64,000 nucleotides of DNA from Nitratireductor aquibiodomus NL21 = JCM 21793 (GCF_000615975.1 NZ_BAMP01000007.1:22464-86463); one strand, 5' to 3'; numbered from the stretch's first letter, positions 1 to 9,378 are shown. Program-made: numbers and translations. The notes: generated by a model not told the origin, from the sequence alone.

Positions 1-1965
1 GGAGGTGCCGACGATCGGGACCTGATCGCGATTTCCTCGTTCTCTGGCGCTTTTCTTGCCGCGCGGGCTGCCGAGGCGGACAATGATTTCGAGAGCGCCA
101 TCGATTATTACGAGCGCGCGCTTGCCTTTGAGCCGGACAATCAGGGCATCCAGCAAAGCCTGCTCCTGGCGCTGGTCGCCGAGGGCCGGTTCGACGATGC
201 GCTGCCGCATGCTAGGGCTCTGAAATCCGTACCCGAAATGGAACGCTTTTCGCGGCTCGGTCTCGCCGTCGATGCGCTGCGCAACGAGAAGTACGCGCAG
301 GCCGAGAACTGGCTGAAGCTCGTTCTGGAATCGGATCTCGACCGGTTGATCACGTCCATCATGTCCACATGGACGGAGCTGGGACAGGGGCGGGCCGATG
401 AGGCACTCAAAACCCTCGGTGACCTCGAAGGGCCCGACTGGTACCGCCTGTTCCAGTCATATCACCGTGCGCTCATGCTGGCGCAGAGCGGCAGGGATGC
501 CGAAGCCGAGAAGGCTTTCGACGCGCTGCTCGGTGACGTGTCAGCCGCATCGGCCGGCCCGGACACCTATATGCGTGCGGCCGAAGCCTATGCGGCCTGG
601 CTGGCCGGCCGTGGCGAAAAGGACAAGGCGCTTGCCGCGCTCGATAAGGGGGAAACCTACATCACCGGCCGCGCTGCCACGACAATTCTGCGCGAAAAGA
701 TCGAGGCAGATGAAACGGTTGCGTTTCCTGTGCCTGATCCGCGCGCCGGTGCTGCCGAAATCCTGCTCAACATCGCCACCGCGCTCAATCGCGGTGGCGG
801 CGAGCCTTTCGTAAAGCTCTACCTGAATTATGCGCTGGCGCTGAGCCCCGACAATGACGACATCCTGATCCAGCTCGCCTCGCTCGCCGAGCAGCAGAGC
901 GAGCCTGAAAAGGCCATTGGGTTTTATGATCGGATCAAGCCGGGCTCGCCGTGGCGCCGTCTGGCCGAACTGCAGACGGGACTGAACCTTGCCGATCTCG
1001 ACCGGCACGATGAGGCGGAGACCTATCTGAACGCCGCCATCGAAAAGGACCCTGACGATATCCGCGCCTATCTTTCTCTGGGCCGCGTCTATGCGGTGCA
1101 GAAGGATTTCCGCTCTGCCGCCGGGGTCTATGACTGCGCGGTTGCGCGCATCAAAGAGCCGGAGCGCGAAGACTGGAGCCTCTTCTACCAGCGCGGCATC
1201 GCCTATGAGCGGCTGAAGGAGTGGGAAAAGGCGGAGCCGAATTTCTTCAAGGCGCTGGAGCTTTACCCCGATCAGCCTCAGGTGCTGAACTATCTGGGCT
1301 ATTCCTGGGTCGACATGAACATCAAGCTGGAGGAGGGGCTGGAACTTATCGGCCGTGCGGTCGAACTGCGCCCCAATGACGGTTACATCGTCGATTCGCT
1401 CGGTTGGGCGCATTATCGTCTTGGCCGTTACGAGGAAGCGGCGAAGGAGCTTGAGCGCGCCGTTTCGCTTCGTCCTGAAGACCCGGTTCTGAACGACCAT
1501 CTGGGCGATGCTTACTGGCGCACGGGCCGCAGGCTGGAAGCCACCTATCAATGGTCGCATGCCCGCGACCTCGATCCCGAGCCCGAACTGCTGGCCGAGG
1601 TGGAAAAGAAGCTGAAAGAAGGGCTGCCCGATAAGGAGCCAGAGCGGGTGGCCGAGGTTTCGCCGGCCGAGACGGTGGTCTCTGATGAGACGGGCGTGTC
1701 CGAAGCGACACCCGTCGGTGAGACAGGTGAGCCTGCAGACGAGCCGAAGAGCGAAGCCAAGGCACCCGACGCAGCCGAAAAGGCCGCCATGGGCGATGCG
1801 ATGTACACGATAAAACCCGGCGAGACGCTCTGGTCCATCGCTGTCGAGCAGCTTGGCGACGGCGAACGGTTCCGCGAAATTCTGGCGATCAATCCCGATC
1901 TCCGGCGCAATCCCGACCTGCTTCGCGCAGGCCAGGAAATCCGGCTTCCTCCCCAGGATCAGTGA
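1..1965 (+). CDS. TPR-repeat protein with C-terminal LysM domain (5' end outside window)
   Basis: The reading frame is open from the first base, so the start lies upstream; about 654 residues are visible. Most of the protein is a run of tetratricopeptide repeats: A/L-rich helix pairs with typical TPR spacing, for example the segments around 1000-1100, 1180-1290 and 1370-1500, the last containing LGWAHYRLGRYEEAAKELER. A Pro/Glu/Ala-rich linker follows (about 1620-1795). The last ~55 residues form a LysM module, beginning YTIKPGETLWSIA and ending with AGQEIRLPP. TPR proteins scaffold complexes and LysM binds peptidoglycan-like glycans, so an envelope-associated adaptor is a reasonable inference, but no signal peptide can be checked here. 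The next gene begins about 60 bases downstream. Family recognition is firm; the role is unknown. Confidence 0.9.
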   Translation, partial: GGADDRDLIAISSFSGAFLAARAAEADNDFESAIDYYERALAFEPDNQGIQQSLLLALVAEGRFDDALPHARALKSVPEMERFSRLGLAVDALRNEKYAQAENWLKLVLESDLDRLITSIMSTWTELGQGRADEALKTLGDLEGPDWYRLFQSYHRALMLAQSGRDAEAEKAFDALLGDVSAASAGPDTYMRAAEAYAAWLAGRGEKDKALAALDKGETYITGRAATTILREKIEADETVAFPVPDPRAGAAEILLNIATALNRGGGEPFVKLYLNYALALSPDNDDILIQLASLAEQQSEPEKAIGFYDRIKPGSPWRRLAELQTGLNLADLDRHDEAETYLNAAIEKDPDDIRAYLSLGRVYAVQKDFRSAAGVYDCAVARIKEPEREDWSLFYQRGIAYERLKEWEKAEPNFFKALELYPDQPQVLNYLGYSWVDMNIKLEEGLELIGRAVELRPNDGYIVDSLGWAHYRLGRYEEAAKELERAVSLRPEDPVLNDHLGDAYWRTGRRLEATYQWSHARDLDPEPELLAEVEKKLKEGLPDKEPERVAEVSPAETVVSDETGVSEATPVGETGEPADEPKSEAKAPDAAEKAAMGDAMYTIKPGETLWSIAVEQLGDGERFREILAINPDLRRNPDLLRAGQEIRLPPQDQ

Positions 1966-2023
1966 GACTGTGAACGGCTAGAGTTTTCGGGTTTCCTTCA
2001 CGATAAAAACGGGCGGATTAAAC

Positions 2024-2742
2024 GTGGGGATGTTTCAGAAACTGGGGCGATCGCTCACGAAACGCAGACTCAAACTCTCCTTACCGCCCGTTGCCCGGGA
2101 GGTGATGAGAGACGGTCTGACCTATCTGCCGCTCGAGCGCATGGCATCACTCAATTCCGAACTTGAGCGCGTGGTGGCAGAAGACGTTTCCGGAGATATC
2201 GCCGAGTTTGGTATGGCGCTGGGAGCTCTGCCATTGTGCTGGCCAAGCGTCGTGGCGGGCGCCGGTTTCTCGGCTTCGACGTGTTTGGCCAGATACCCCC
2301 GCCCACCGACTACGATGGGACCGACGCCCACAATCGGTTCAAGGTGATTGCCGATGGAAAGTCGACCGGCATTCAAGATGGCGAATATTACGGATACATG
2401 GATGATCTGTATGGCCGGGTCGTGTCCTCATTCGAGAAGTATGGGCTGCGCGTCGACAACCAGTCGATCATCCTCCGAAAAGGCTTGTTTCAAGACACGT
2501 TCGCACCCTCAGAGAGCGACCGTTTCTGCCTGGTGCATATTGATTGCGACTGGTACGAGCCCGTCCTCTTCTGCCTCACGTCGGTATCCCGCTGCCTGAA
2601 CCCGGGCGGGGTGGTGATCGTCGACGATTACAACGACTATGAGGGGTGCCGAAACGCGGTGGACAAAGTGCTGGCCGAGGATGCCTCATTGCGGCTGGAG
2701 CGCAGGCTGCCGCACGCCGTTATCAGAAAGCTACGGTCATGA
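2024..2742 (+). CDS. TylF/MycF-like SAM-dependent methyltransferase, frameshifted as sequenced
   Basis: Two overlapping frames make one protein of about 239 residues. The first runs from a GTG at 2024 (or ATG 2030) to about 2220 and ends in EFGMALG. The second starts there with SSAIVLAKRRGG. Changing the GGG at 2220-2222 to GGGG joins them. The fused product has the features of macrocin-O-methyltransferase-like proteins: a glycine-rich SAM region, the FLGFDVF strand, the acidic VHIDCDWYEP segment that carries metal-binding Asp residues in the family, and VVIVDDYNDYEGC near the end. The substrate is probably a sugar or small metabolite hydroxyl, but this cannot be read from sequence. It stands alone between the TPR gene and glyQ. 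The break is most likely a sequencing deletion. Confidence 0.8.
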
Positions 2743-2812
2743 AACGCGCCCCGCGCCTTGACGCTTGCCGGGGCGCGGAATAGGACGTGCCGGCATCATC
2801 CGGAGAAGCATT

Positions 2813-3766
2813 GTGACCGCGCCAAGCACCGATCTGCCCATCACGCACCCCACGCGCTCGTTTCAGGGACTTATCCTGACCCTGCACAATTACTGGGCCG
2901 CGCATGGCTGCGTGATCCTGCAGCCCTATGACATGGAAGTGGGGGCGGGCACGTTTCACCCGGCAACGACGCTGCGCTCGCTCGGGCCAAAACCGTGGAA
3001 CGCGGCTTACGTTCAGCCCTCACGCCGGCCAAGCGATGGCCGCTATGGCGAAAACCCGAACCGGTTGCAGCACTATTACCAGTATCAGGTGATCCTGAAG
3101 CCGAACCCGTCGAACCTGCAGGAGCTTTATCTCGGCTCGCTGGAGGCCATCGGCCTCGATATGGCGACGCATGATGTGCGCTTCGTGGAAGACGACTGGG
3201 AAAGCCCGACGCTGGGCGCCTGGGGCCTTGGCTGGGAATGCTGGTGCGACGGGATGGAAGTCTCGCAGTTCACCTATTTCCAGCAGGTCTGCGGTATCGA
3301 ATGCGCGCCGGTGGCGGGCGAGCTGACCTATGGTCTGGAGCGGCTGGCCATGTATGTGCAGGGCGTCGACAATGTCTATGACCTGAACTTCAACGGTCTC
3401 GAAGGCGACGCGAAGGTGACCTATGGCGACGTTTTCCTGCAGGCTGAGCAGGAATATTCGCGCTTCAACTTCGAATATGCCGACACGGACATCCTGTTCC
3501 AGCATTTCAAGGATGCCGAGGCCGAGTGCCAGGCGATTCTCGCGGCCGGCGCACCGGCGGATGAGGGGCACCTGCACAAATGCGTGTTCCCGGCCTATGA
3601 CCAGTGCATCAAGGCGAGCCATGTGTTCAACCTGCTCGATGCGCGCGGCGTGATCTCGGTGACGGAACGCCAGAGCTATATCCTGCGGGTGCGCGAACTG
3701 GCGAAAGCCTGCGGCGAGGCGTTTTTGAAGACGGATGCGGGCGGCGCGGAAATGGCAGTAGCCTGA
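2813..3766 (+). CDS. glyQ: glycyl-tRNA synthetase alpha subunit
   Basis: GlyQ is the catalytic alpha chain of the bacterial (alpha2beta2) glycyl-tRNA synthetase and activates glycine in the cytoplasm. The protein is 317 residues, usual for the family. Recognisable blocks are [32 protein letters not shown], the conserved [20 protein letters not shown] and [12 protein letters not shown]. The GTG at 2813 is preferred because GGAGAAG lies just upstream; the longer frame from 2765 has no conserved residues. The beta subunit glyS follows at 4816, separated by repeats and a VOC gene, so the two subunits are not tightly co-transcribed here. Confidence 0.97.
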   Translation: MTAPSTDLPITHPTRSFQGLILTLHNYWAAHGCVILQPYDMEVGAGTFHPATTLRSLGPKPWNAAYVQPSRRPSDGRYGENPNRLQHYYQYQVILKPNPSNLQELYLGSLEAIGLDMATHDVRFVEDDWESPTLGAWGLGWECWCDGMEVSQFTYFQQVCGIECAPVAGELTYGLERLAMYVQGVDNVYDLNFNGLEGDAKVTYGDVFLQAEQEYSRFNFEYADTDILFQHFKDAEAECQAILAAGAPADEGHLHKCVFPAYDQCIKASHVFNLLDARGVISVTERQSYILRVRELAKACGEAFLKTDAGGAEMAVA

Positions 3767-3770
3767 GCTA

Positions 3771-3820
3771 GAGCATCGGACCGAAAAGTGGAATCCGGTT
3801 TTCGGATCGTTCCGATGCTC
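3771..3820. repeat. rhizobial-type intergenic palindrome, copy 1
   Basis: The 50-bp element begins GAGCATCGGA and ends with its exact reverse complement TCCGATGCTC. Its centre is an imperfect palindrome with GGACCGAAAAG and TTTTCGGATC arms. It starts five bases after the glyQ stop. The core CGGACCGAAAA recurs at 49742-49752, so this is a dispersed element. Such hairpins are common between rhizobial genes; a role in transcript 3' ends is possible but not shown. Confidence 0.8.
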
Positions 3821-3830
3821 CTTCAATAGT

Positions 3831-3874
3831 TTAGATCGTCCTTTGTGCGTCCGGATGGACGCACGGCGATCTAA
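3831..3874. repeat. second intergenic palindrome (TTAGATCG...CGATCTAA)
   Basis: A 44-bp dyad with outer arms TTAGATCG and CGATCTAA and inner arms GTGCGTCC and GGACGCAC around a four-base loop. It lies directly after the 3771-3820 palindrome, so two different hairpin elements sit in tandem between glyQ and the VOC gene. No coding potential is seen. Confidence 0.75.
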
Positions 3875-3896
3875 GGTCATTGGTGATTCTGGCGGC

Positions 3897-3927
3897 GGGG
3901 CGTATCATGGATACGCCCCGTTTTGCT
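3897..3927 (+). terminator. hairpin with T-rich tail downstream of glyQ
   Basis: A perfect 10-bp stem (GGGGCGTATC / GATACGCCCC) with a three-base loop is followed by GTTTTGCTT. This is the shape of a Rho-independent terminator for the glyQ transcript. It lies about 30 bases before the VOC gene, so that gene would need its own promoter or read-through. Confidence 0.6.
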
Positions 3928-3955
3928 TGGTTCTGCGGGGCCAAGGGAGATGATC

Positions 3956-4339
3956 ATGACACAGCACGGCCAATTCCACTGGAACGAACTGAAGACGCGT
4001 GACGCGGAGAAAACGAAAGCCTTTTATGGAGAAGCCGTCGGCTGGACCTTCGATGGCATGGACATGGGGGATGGCCAGACCTACTGGGTCGCGATGGTGG
4101 GCGAAACGCCAGTTGGCGGCATCTTCACTATGGCGGGGCCGGAATTCGAGGGTGTGCCCGAACACTGGATGTCCTATCTGGCGGTCGACGATGTCGATGC
4201 GGCGCTGGAGAAAGCGAAGGGCAAGGGAGGCGAAATTCTGCGTGAACCCTTCGATGTGCCGGGCGTGGGCCGTATCGCCATTCTGCGCGAGCCGGGTGGG
4301 GCCGTGATCGGCTGGATGACGCCTGCGCTGCAGGAGTAA
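3956..4339 (+). CDS. VOC-family (glyoxalase/bleomycin resistance-like) protein
   Basis: A 127-residue protein with one vicinal-oxygen-chelate module. It opens with FHWNELKTRDAEKTKAFYGEAVGW, shown here only as FHWNEL and AFYGEAVGW, typical of the beta-alpha-beta start. It continues with GETPVGGIFTM and VDAALEKAKGKGGEI, and closes with GVGRIAILREPGGAVIGWM. Members act as metal-dependent lyases or dioxygenases or simply bind ligands; the substrate cannot be told. ATG 3956 is chosen because GGGAG lies seven bases upstream, whereas ATG 3950 abuts it. The gene stands between two clusters of intergenic repeats. Confidence 0.85.
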   Translation: MTQHGQFHWNELKTRDAEKTKAFYGEAVGWTFDGMDMGDGQTYWVAMVGETPVGGIFTMAGPEFEGVPEHWMSYLAVDDVDAALEKAKGKGGEILREPFDVPGVGRIAILREPGGAVIGWMTPALQE

Positions 4340-4369
4340 GTTCTGGTTTCTCGGTCGGACCTCATCCGC

Positions 4370-4532
4370 GTCATCCCGGCCGACCAAAGGGAGAGCCGGG
4401 ACTCATTGAGCAGCAGGGCCGGTTTCCTCAGAAGATACCGGCATCGCCAACGATTGCCCAAACAGAACCGGGCCGCGCCTCTTGATGTTCTTCCAATGGG
4501 TCCCGGATAGCCCTTCGGGCTTCCGGGATGAC
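4370..4532. repeat. 163-bp intergenic element bounded by 10-bp inverted repeats
   Basis: The 476 bases between the VOC gene and glyS hold no convincing gene. They contain an element whose ends are GTCATCCCGG (4370-4379) and CCGGGATGAC (4523-4532), exact reverse complements. Inside the right end, 4501-4528 forms a hairpin with TCCCGGA and TCCGGGA arms and an AGCCC/GGGCT inner stem. This is the architecture of small palindromic or MITE-like elements. The rest of the interval (4533-4815) shows nothing beyond the glyS leader. Confidence 0.55.
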
Positions 4533-4815
4533 GGTGGCTGGTGTTCGCTCTGCCGAAAGCGTCTGCAGAGCGCGGCGGATGCCGGAGGGGCGTTCGGTGC
4601 TGCCCGGCACGGCCTGGATGGTCAGGCAGGCGCAGAGCGCGATGGAATGCAGAAGGGCGGGGGCGGCTGTCATGGTTCTCGTCCGGGTGGTGATCTGATG
4701 CCTGTTGGTCGCAGCCGGCGTTGAAAAGGTTCATTCGCACCGCGTGGCGGGTGACATTGGCGGGCGGAGTTGCTATTGCCGGGCGCGATACAGTCCGCTT
4801 TTCAGAGACCTCCCA

Positions 4816-7197
4816 ATGCCCGATCTTCTTCTCGAACTCCGCTCCGAGGAAATTCCCGCCCGCATGCAGCGCAAGGCTGCCGGCGATCTGAAGAAGCTGG
4901 TGACAGACGGTCTGGTGGATGCGGGGCTGACCTATGAGGCGGCGACCGAATACTGGACGCCGCGCCGGCTGGCGCTCGACATTCGCGGCGTGACCGCCCG
5001 CTCGAAGGATGTGCGCGAGGAGCGCAAGGGCCCGCGCACCGACGCGCCGGAAAAGGCCATTCAGGGCTTTTTGCGCGGGGCGGGGCTTTCCTCCATCGAT
5101 GAGGCGGAAATCCAGAACGACCCGAAGAAGGGCGATTTCTATGTGGCGGTGATCGAAAAGCCCGGCCGGGCGGCCGAAGAGATCGTTGCCGAGATCATGC
5201 CGGGCATCATCCGCAATTTCCCGTGGCCGAAATCCATGCGCTGGGGCGCGACCTCGGCAAAGCCGGGCAGCCTGCGCTGGGTGCGCCCGCTGCAATCGAT
5301 CCTGTGCACCTTCGGGCCCGAAACCGAAGAGCCGGTGGTGGTGGATTTCGAGATCGACGGCATCCGCTCGGGCAATGTCACCTTCGGCCATCGCTTCCAT
5401 GCGCCTGACGCCATCACCGTGCGGCGCTTCGATGATTACGTGGAAAAGCTGGAAGCGGCGAAGGTCGTGATCGACCCCGACCGCCGCAAGCGCATCATCC
5501 TCGACGACGCGCGCAATCTGGCCTTCGCCAACGGGCTGGAGCTTGTGGAGGACGAGGGGCTTCTGGAGGAAGTTTCGGGCCTCGTGGAATGGCCGGTGGT
5601 GCTGCTTGGCGAGTTCGAGGAAGACTATCTGACCATTCCGCCGGAGGTGATCCGGTTGACGATCCGCGCCAACCAGAAATGCTTTGTCTGCCGCCCGCAG
5701 GGCGAGACGGAAAAGCTGTCCAACCGCTTTGTGATTACCGCCAATATCGAGGCGAAGGATGGCGGCAGGGAAATCGCGCACGGCAATGGCAAGGTGGTGC
5801 GGGCGCGGCTTTCCGATGCGCTCTATTTCTGGAAGACGGACCAGGCGGCTCTGCCGGATCTCGGCAAGCTTGAGGGCTCGGCTGAAAAATTCGGGCTCGA
5901 TCTTTCAAAGCCGCTCGACCAGCGCATGGCGCGGCTCGACCATCTGGGCGTGACCTTTCATGCGAAGCTCGGCACGCAGGGTGAGCGCGTGGCGCGGATT
6001 GCGGCACTCGCGAAAGAGCTTGCGCCCGTGGTGGGGGCGGACCCGGCGGAGGCCGAGCGCGCAGCGCATCTGGCCAAGGCCGATCTTCAGACCGAGGTCG
6101 TGGGCGAATTCCCCGAGCTGCAGGGTTTCATGGGCCGCAAATATGCCGAACTGCAAGGCGAGAGCGCTGCGGTGGCGGCGGCCATCGAGGATCACTACAA
6201 GCCGCAGGGCCCGAACGACGCCGTGCCGACCGACCCGGTGGCCGTGGCCGTCGCGCTGGCCGACAAGCTCGATATGCTTGTGGGGTTCTGGGCGATTGAC
6301 GAGAAGCCGACGGGGTCGAAAGATCCTTACGCGCTGAGACGCGCGGCGCTGGGTGTGATCCGGATTTTGATTGAGAACCGAGTTCGGTTCCCGTTGCTCA
6401 GCCTGCCTGTATATGAAGTGATCGAGTTGGAGCAGAGTCCTCGTTCCTCGATCACAGATCCCATCTCAGTTCGGGATTTTCAGCGCTATGAACTCACCGA
6501 TGTTCTCCAGAGCCTGAATGACGAGCATGTTGAAGATATTGACCCTGATTCATTGAAGCAAATCGTAAGGTTCGCGCTAAAGCAGTTTGATATTGATGTT
6601 TTTGATGGTTCGATGGAGCAAAGAACAAGCGGTTATGTTCGGTACGTGGATTCAGTCTTCGAATTTGCAAATCCGCACCGCAACCTCCTCTCCTTCTTCC
6701 ATGATCGTCTCAAAGTCTATCTGCGCGATCAGGGTGCGCGGTATGATCTGATCGATGCGGTGATCTCGGATGATGCCGACGATCTCCTCCTGATCGTGCG
6801 GCGGGTTGAGGCGCTGTCGGAGTTTCTGGCGACCACGGATGGCGAGAACCTTCTGGCAGGTACCAAGCGGGCGGCCAATATCGTGCCCGATGCGGAGACG
6901 AAGGGGACGGGCATCGCCGAGACGGTCGATGCGAAGCTCTTTGAAACCGATGAGGAGCGGGCGCTGTTCGACAGCCTGGAAGAGGCGGAGAATCTTGCCG
7001 CTCAGGCCATCGCCGCCAATGATTATGTGAAGGCGCTGTCCTTCCTGGCGCGGCTGCGCCAGCCGGTCGATGCCTTCCTCGATGGCGTGATGGTCAATGC
7101 GGATGACGAGGCGGTTCGGGCAAATCGTCTGGCGCTGCTTTCACGCATTCGCAGCGCCACGGCACAGGTCGCGGATTTCTCGAAAATCACCGGGTAG
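4816..7197 (+). CDS. glyS: glycyl-tRNA synthetase beta subunit
   Basis: GlyS is the tRNA-binding partner of GlyQ. The protein has 793 residues, longer than the roughly 690-residue E. coli form. Family landmarks include [14 protein letters not shown] at the N-terminus, [50 protein letters not shown] and the C-terminal HD/DALR region with [21 protein letters not shown]. Residues about 516-630 (6361-6700) form an extra segment that is clearly richer in A and T than the rest. The ATG at 4816 begins the conserved [12 protein letters not shown]. The stop abuts the stop of a convergent membrane-protein gene. Confidence 0.97.
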   Translation: MPDLLLELRSEEIPARMQRKAAGDLKKLVTDGLVDAGLTYEAATEYWTPRRLALDIRGVTARSKDVREERKGPRTDAPEKAIQGFLRGAGLSSIDEAEIQNDPKKGDFYVAVIEKPGRAAEEIVAEIMPGIIRNFPWPKSMRWGATSAKPGSLRWVRPLQSILCTFGPETEEPVVVDFEIDGIRSGNVTFGHRFHAPDAITVRRFDDYVEKLEAAKVVIDPDRRKRIILDDARNLAFANGLELVEDEGLLEEVSGLVEWPVVLLGEFEEDYLTIPPEVIRLTIRANQKCFVCRPQGETEKLSNRFVITANIEAKDGGREIAHGNGKVVRARLSDALYFWKTDQAALPDLGKLEGSAEKFGLDLSKPLDQRMARLDHLGVTFHAKLGTQGERVARIAALAKELAPVVGADPAEAERAAHLAKADLQTEVVGEFPELQGFMGRKYAELQGESAAVAAAIEDHYKPQGPNDAVPTDPVAVAVALADKLDMLVGFWAIDEKPTGSKDPYALRRAALGVIRILIENRVRFPLLSLPVYEVIELEQSPRSSITDPISVRDFQRYELTDVLQSLNDEHVEDIDPDSLKQIVRFALKQFDIDVFDGSMEQRTSGYVRYVDSVFEFANPHRNLLSFFHDRLKVYLRDQGARYDLIDAVISDDADDLLLIVRRVEALSEFLATTDGENLLAGTKRAANIVPDAETKGTGIAETVDAKLFETDEERALFDSLEEAENLAAQAIAANDYVKALSFLARLRQPVDAFLDGVMVNADDEAVRANRLALLSRIRSATAQVADFSKITG

Positions 7198-7610
7198 CTA
7201 CGCGAACACGTAGACCGCCAGCGCCACGGCGATATAGGAGGCAAGGCCCGCCAGCGGGCCGAGCCGCTGCAGATAGGCCGGTGGCGGGGTGCCGGGCTGG
7301 CCGCGCCGGACAGCCATGAAGCCGAGCAGGGCGACGGCGAGAATGAAGCTGCCGCCACGAGCTTGAGCAGGAAGGCCGTGCTCAAAAGCGCGCCCTCATA
7401 GCGCACCAGCCAAAGCCAAAGCCCTGTCAGCCACAGAAGCGCAACGCCTGTCAGCGTGATGATCGTGAAGCGCGGGCGCAGTGCCAGAAGACCGGGCGGA
7501 GGCGCACCGTCGGAGCGCTTGGCCTGAATGGCCACCAGCATACCGCCCATGCCGCCGGCCGCCCCCAGCATGAGGCCGAAGAAATGCAGGATTTTCATGA
7601 AGGTGAGCAT
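7198..7610 (-). CDS. small membrane protein of unknown function, frameshifted as sequenced
   Basis: Read on the minus strand from ATG 7610 (GGAGA eight bases upstream), the frame gives a hydrophobic protein starting MLTFMKILHFFGLMLGAAGG. It has membrane segments around ALLWLTGLWLWL and AFLLKLVAAA. Near 7349 the frame breaks. Restoring one base (GCAGC to GCAGCC) continues it as FILAVALLGFMAVRRGQPG, with a last helix IAVALAVYVFA and a stop at 7198. The restored product is about 137 residues with four likely transmembrane helices. I do not recognise a functional family. It is convergent with glyS and shares no spacer with it. Confidence 0.65.
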
Positions 7611-7708
7611 GGCGTGGTCTCCGAACAGTGATGCGCGGAAGGTGCGCCGCGCTTCACGAGACGTCAAGCTGGGTGTGAGCTGCACTCCTGCCAGCCTGAT
7701 GACAGGAG

Positions 7709-8239
7709 CTATTCGGGATGCCCCACTGGCTCGCCGACTGGCGGCGGTGCGGGAGGTTCCACCGCGGCAGTGTTTTCAGGTTCCGGTTCCGGTCGCGCCT
7801 GAGGCCTGCGCTCTTTCGGGGCGGCCGCTTTGGGTTGCGACGGCTGAGGGGCGGAAACCTGCCGTGGGGGCACTGTACCGGTCTCGCCGCCGCGGATCAC
7901 CTGCGGCATCCGGTGTTGGCCGCGCGGGATGGCGCTGGTGATCTCTCCCGCTTCCGGGTGCAGCACGGGTAGAGGGGTTCCAATGCCGATCATGGACGGA
8001 GAAAGCCGGAGCAGTTCCGCTGCCGGTGCCTCGCGGAAGGATGGAGCCGGGTAGGAGAGAAGCGGCTGGCTCGGTGCTGTTCGCGGAGGGGACTTTCGCT
8101 CGATCTGCCGCAGAACCACGGTCGATTGCGGCTGGGGCGATGCCTCGTTTGCCAGTTCGAGAAGGGATGAAGCACGAACGCCCCCAGCCGCAAAAAGCAG
8201 CGTGGTGACGAGCAGCGGCTTTACGGGCCATGACTGCAT
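7709..8239 (-). CDS. hypothetical secreted proline-rich protein
   Basis: A 176-residue protein beginning MQSWPVKPLLVTTLLFAAGG, a typical Sec signal peptide with likely cleavage after VRA. The remainder is low complexity, rich in Pro, Gln, Arg and Glu, with the C-terminal third a PxP-rich tail (PKAAAPKERRPQARPEPEPE). No domain or catalytic motif is recognised. The tail resembles periplasm-spanning or wall-associated linkers, but that is inference. It is divergent from the Sua5 gene; the roughly 160 bases between them hold no other feature that I can support. Confidence 0.6.
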   Translation of the reverse strand: MQSWPVKPLLVTTLLFAAGGVRASSLLELANEASPQPQSTVVLRQIERKSPPRTAPSQPLLSYPAPSFREAPAAELLRLSPSMIGIGTPLPVLHPEAGEITSAIPRGQHRMPQVIRGGETGTVPPRQVSAPQPSQPKAAAPKERRPQARPEPEPENTAAVEPPAPPPVGEPVGHPE

Positions 8240-8399
8240 TCTTCCTCCCCCAATCATTGGCGGTCTTTGCGCGCATCTCATATCGCCCGGACAACAAGAC
8301 GCGAATTCCCTTAAGATTCAGCAAACCCGGGGATTCGCGACCTTGCCCGACTGCGGCAGGCGCGATACTCAGCAGTGGCATTTTTGAGAGGATGTGTGC

Positions 8400-9356
8400 T
8401 TGGCCGATATACTGCCGGAGCGGGAAGCCCTTCGCAGGGCGGTTGAACTGTTGCGCGCGGGGGCGGCCATCGCCATCCCGACGGAGACGGTTTACGGGCT
8501 TGCCGCCGATGCCACCAATGGCGAGGCGGTGGCACGCATCTATGAGACCAAGGGCCGCCCGCAGTTCAATCCGCTGATCGCGCATGTGGCGGACCGGGAG
8601 ATGGCGGAGCGCATTGCCGTTTTCAACCTGCTCGCGCGCCGTCTGGCGGATGCCTTCTGGCCGGGGCCGCTGACGCTGGTCCTGCCGCATCGCGCCGGTT
8701 CCGGCGTTCACCCGCTGGTCACTGCCGGGCTCGACACGATCGCGCTGCGCTGCCCGAAAGGGTTTGGCGCGCGGGTGATCGAAGCGCTGGGGCGACCCGT
8801 GGCGGCTCCAAGCGCCAATTCATCGGGCCGCATCAGCGGCACAACGGCGGAGGCGGTCGAGACTGATCTCGGGTCTCGCATTCCGTTGATCGTGGATGGC
8901 GGGCCGACGCCGGTGGGACTGGAATCCACCATTGTGAAGGTCGGGGAAGACAGCATCACGCTTCTGCGTCCGGGCGGCGTTGCGGCTGATGAGATTGAGC
9001 GCGTCACCGGAATGTCGCTGATGCGTGGTGCCAAGGGCGTGCAGGCCCCCGGCATGCTTGCCTCTCACTACGCGCCCAGCGCCCATATGCGGCTCGGTGT
9101 GGCAGAGGTGAAACCGGGAGACGCGCTGCTTGCCTTTGGGCCGCTACGTGCGGCGGGGGCGGAGAGGGCGGTTGCCCTGCGCAATCTTTCCGAGAGCGGA
9201 GACCTGCGCGAGGCGGCGGCGAACCTCTTTTCGCATCTGCTTGCGCTCGACCGGTCGGGCGCTGCCACAATCGCTGTCGAGCCGGTGCCCCTTGAAGGGC
9301 TTGGCGAAGCCATCAATGATCGCCTCGCGCGCGCTGCCGCACCCCGAGATCACTAA
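8400..9356 (+). CDS. L-threonylcarbamoyladenylate synthase, Sua5 (long) type
   Basis: The enzyme makes threonylcarbamoyl-AMP from threonine, bicarbonate and ATP, the first step of the t6A37 modification of ANN-decoding tRNAs. The N-terminal YrdC fold shows PTETVYGLAADATN, the RPQFNPLIAHV segment, LPHRAGSGVHPLV and PSANSSGRISGT. A C-terminal Sua5 domain follows with GMLASHYAPSAHMRLG, so this is the Sua5 (TsaC2) form and not short TsaC. A TTG at 8400 is favoured because GAGAGG ends eight bases upstream; a GTG at 8394 is only two bases from it. The FAD oxidase gene starts 22 bases after the stop, probably in the same operon. Confidence 0.92.
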   Translation: MADILPEREALRRAVELLRAGAAIAIPTETVYGLAADATNGEAVARIYETKGRPQFNPLIAHVADREMAERIAVFNLLARRLADAFWPGPLTLVLPHRAGSGVHPLVTAGLDTIALRCPKGFGARVIEALGRPVAAPSANSSGRISGTTAEAVETDLGSRIPLIVDGGPTPVGLESTIVKVGEDSITLLRPGGVAADEIERVTGMSLMRGAKGVQAPGMLASHYAPSAHMRLGVAEVKPGDALLAFGPLRAAGAERAVALRNLSESGDLREAAANLFSHLLALDRSGAATIAVEPVPLEGLGEAINDRLARAAAPRDH

Positions 9357-9378
9357 CGCTTCAGGAAACCACAACTTC

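Noticed and set aside
3020..3880. 286-codon antisense frame over glyQ
   Set aside because: Shadow frame; the sense strand encodes a full-length, well-conserved GlyQ.
4482..4724. 80-codon frame between the VOC gene and glyS
   Set aside because: It overlaps the inverted-repeat element, has no ribosome-binding site and gives a low-complexity Gly/Arg-rich product.
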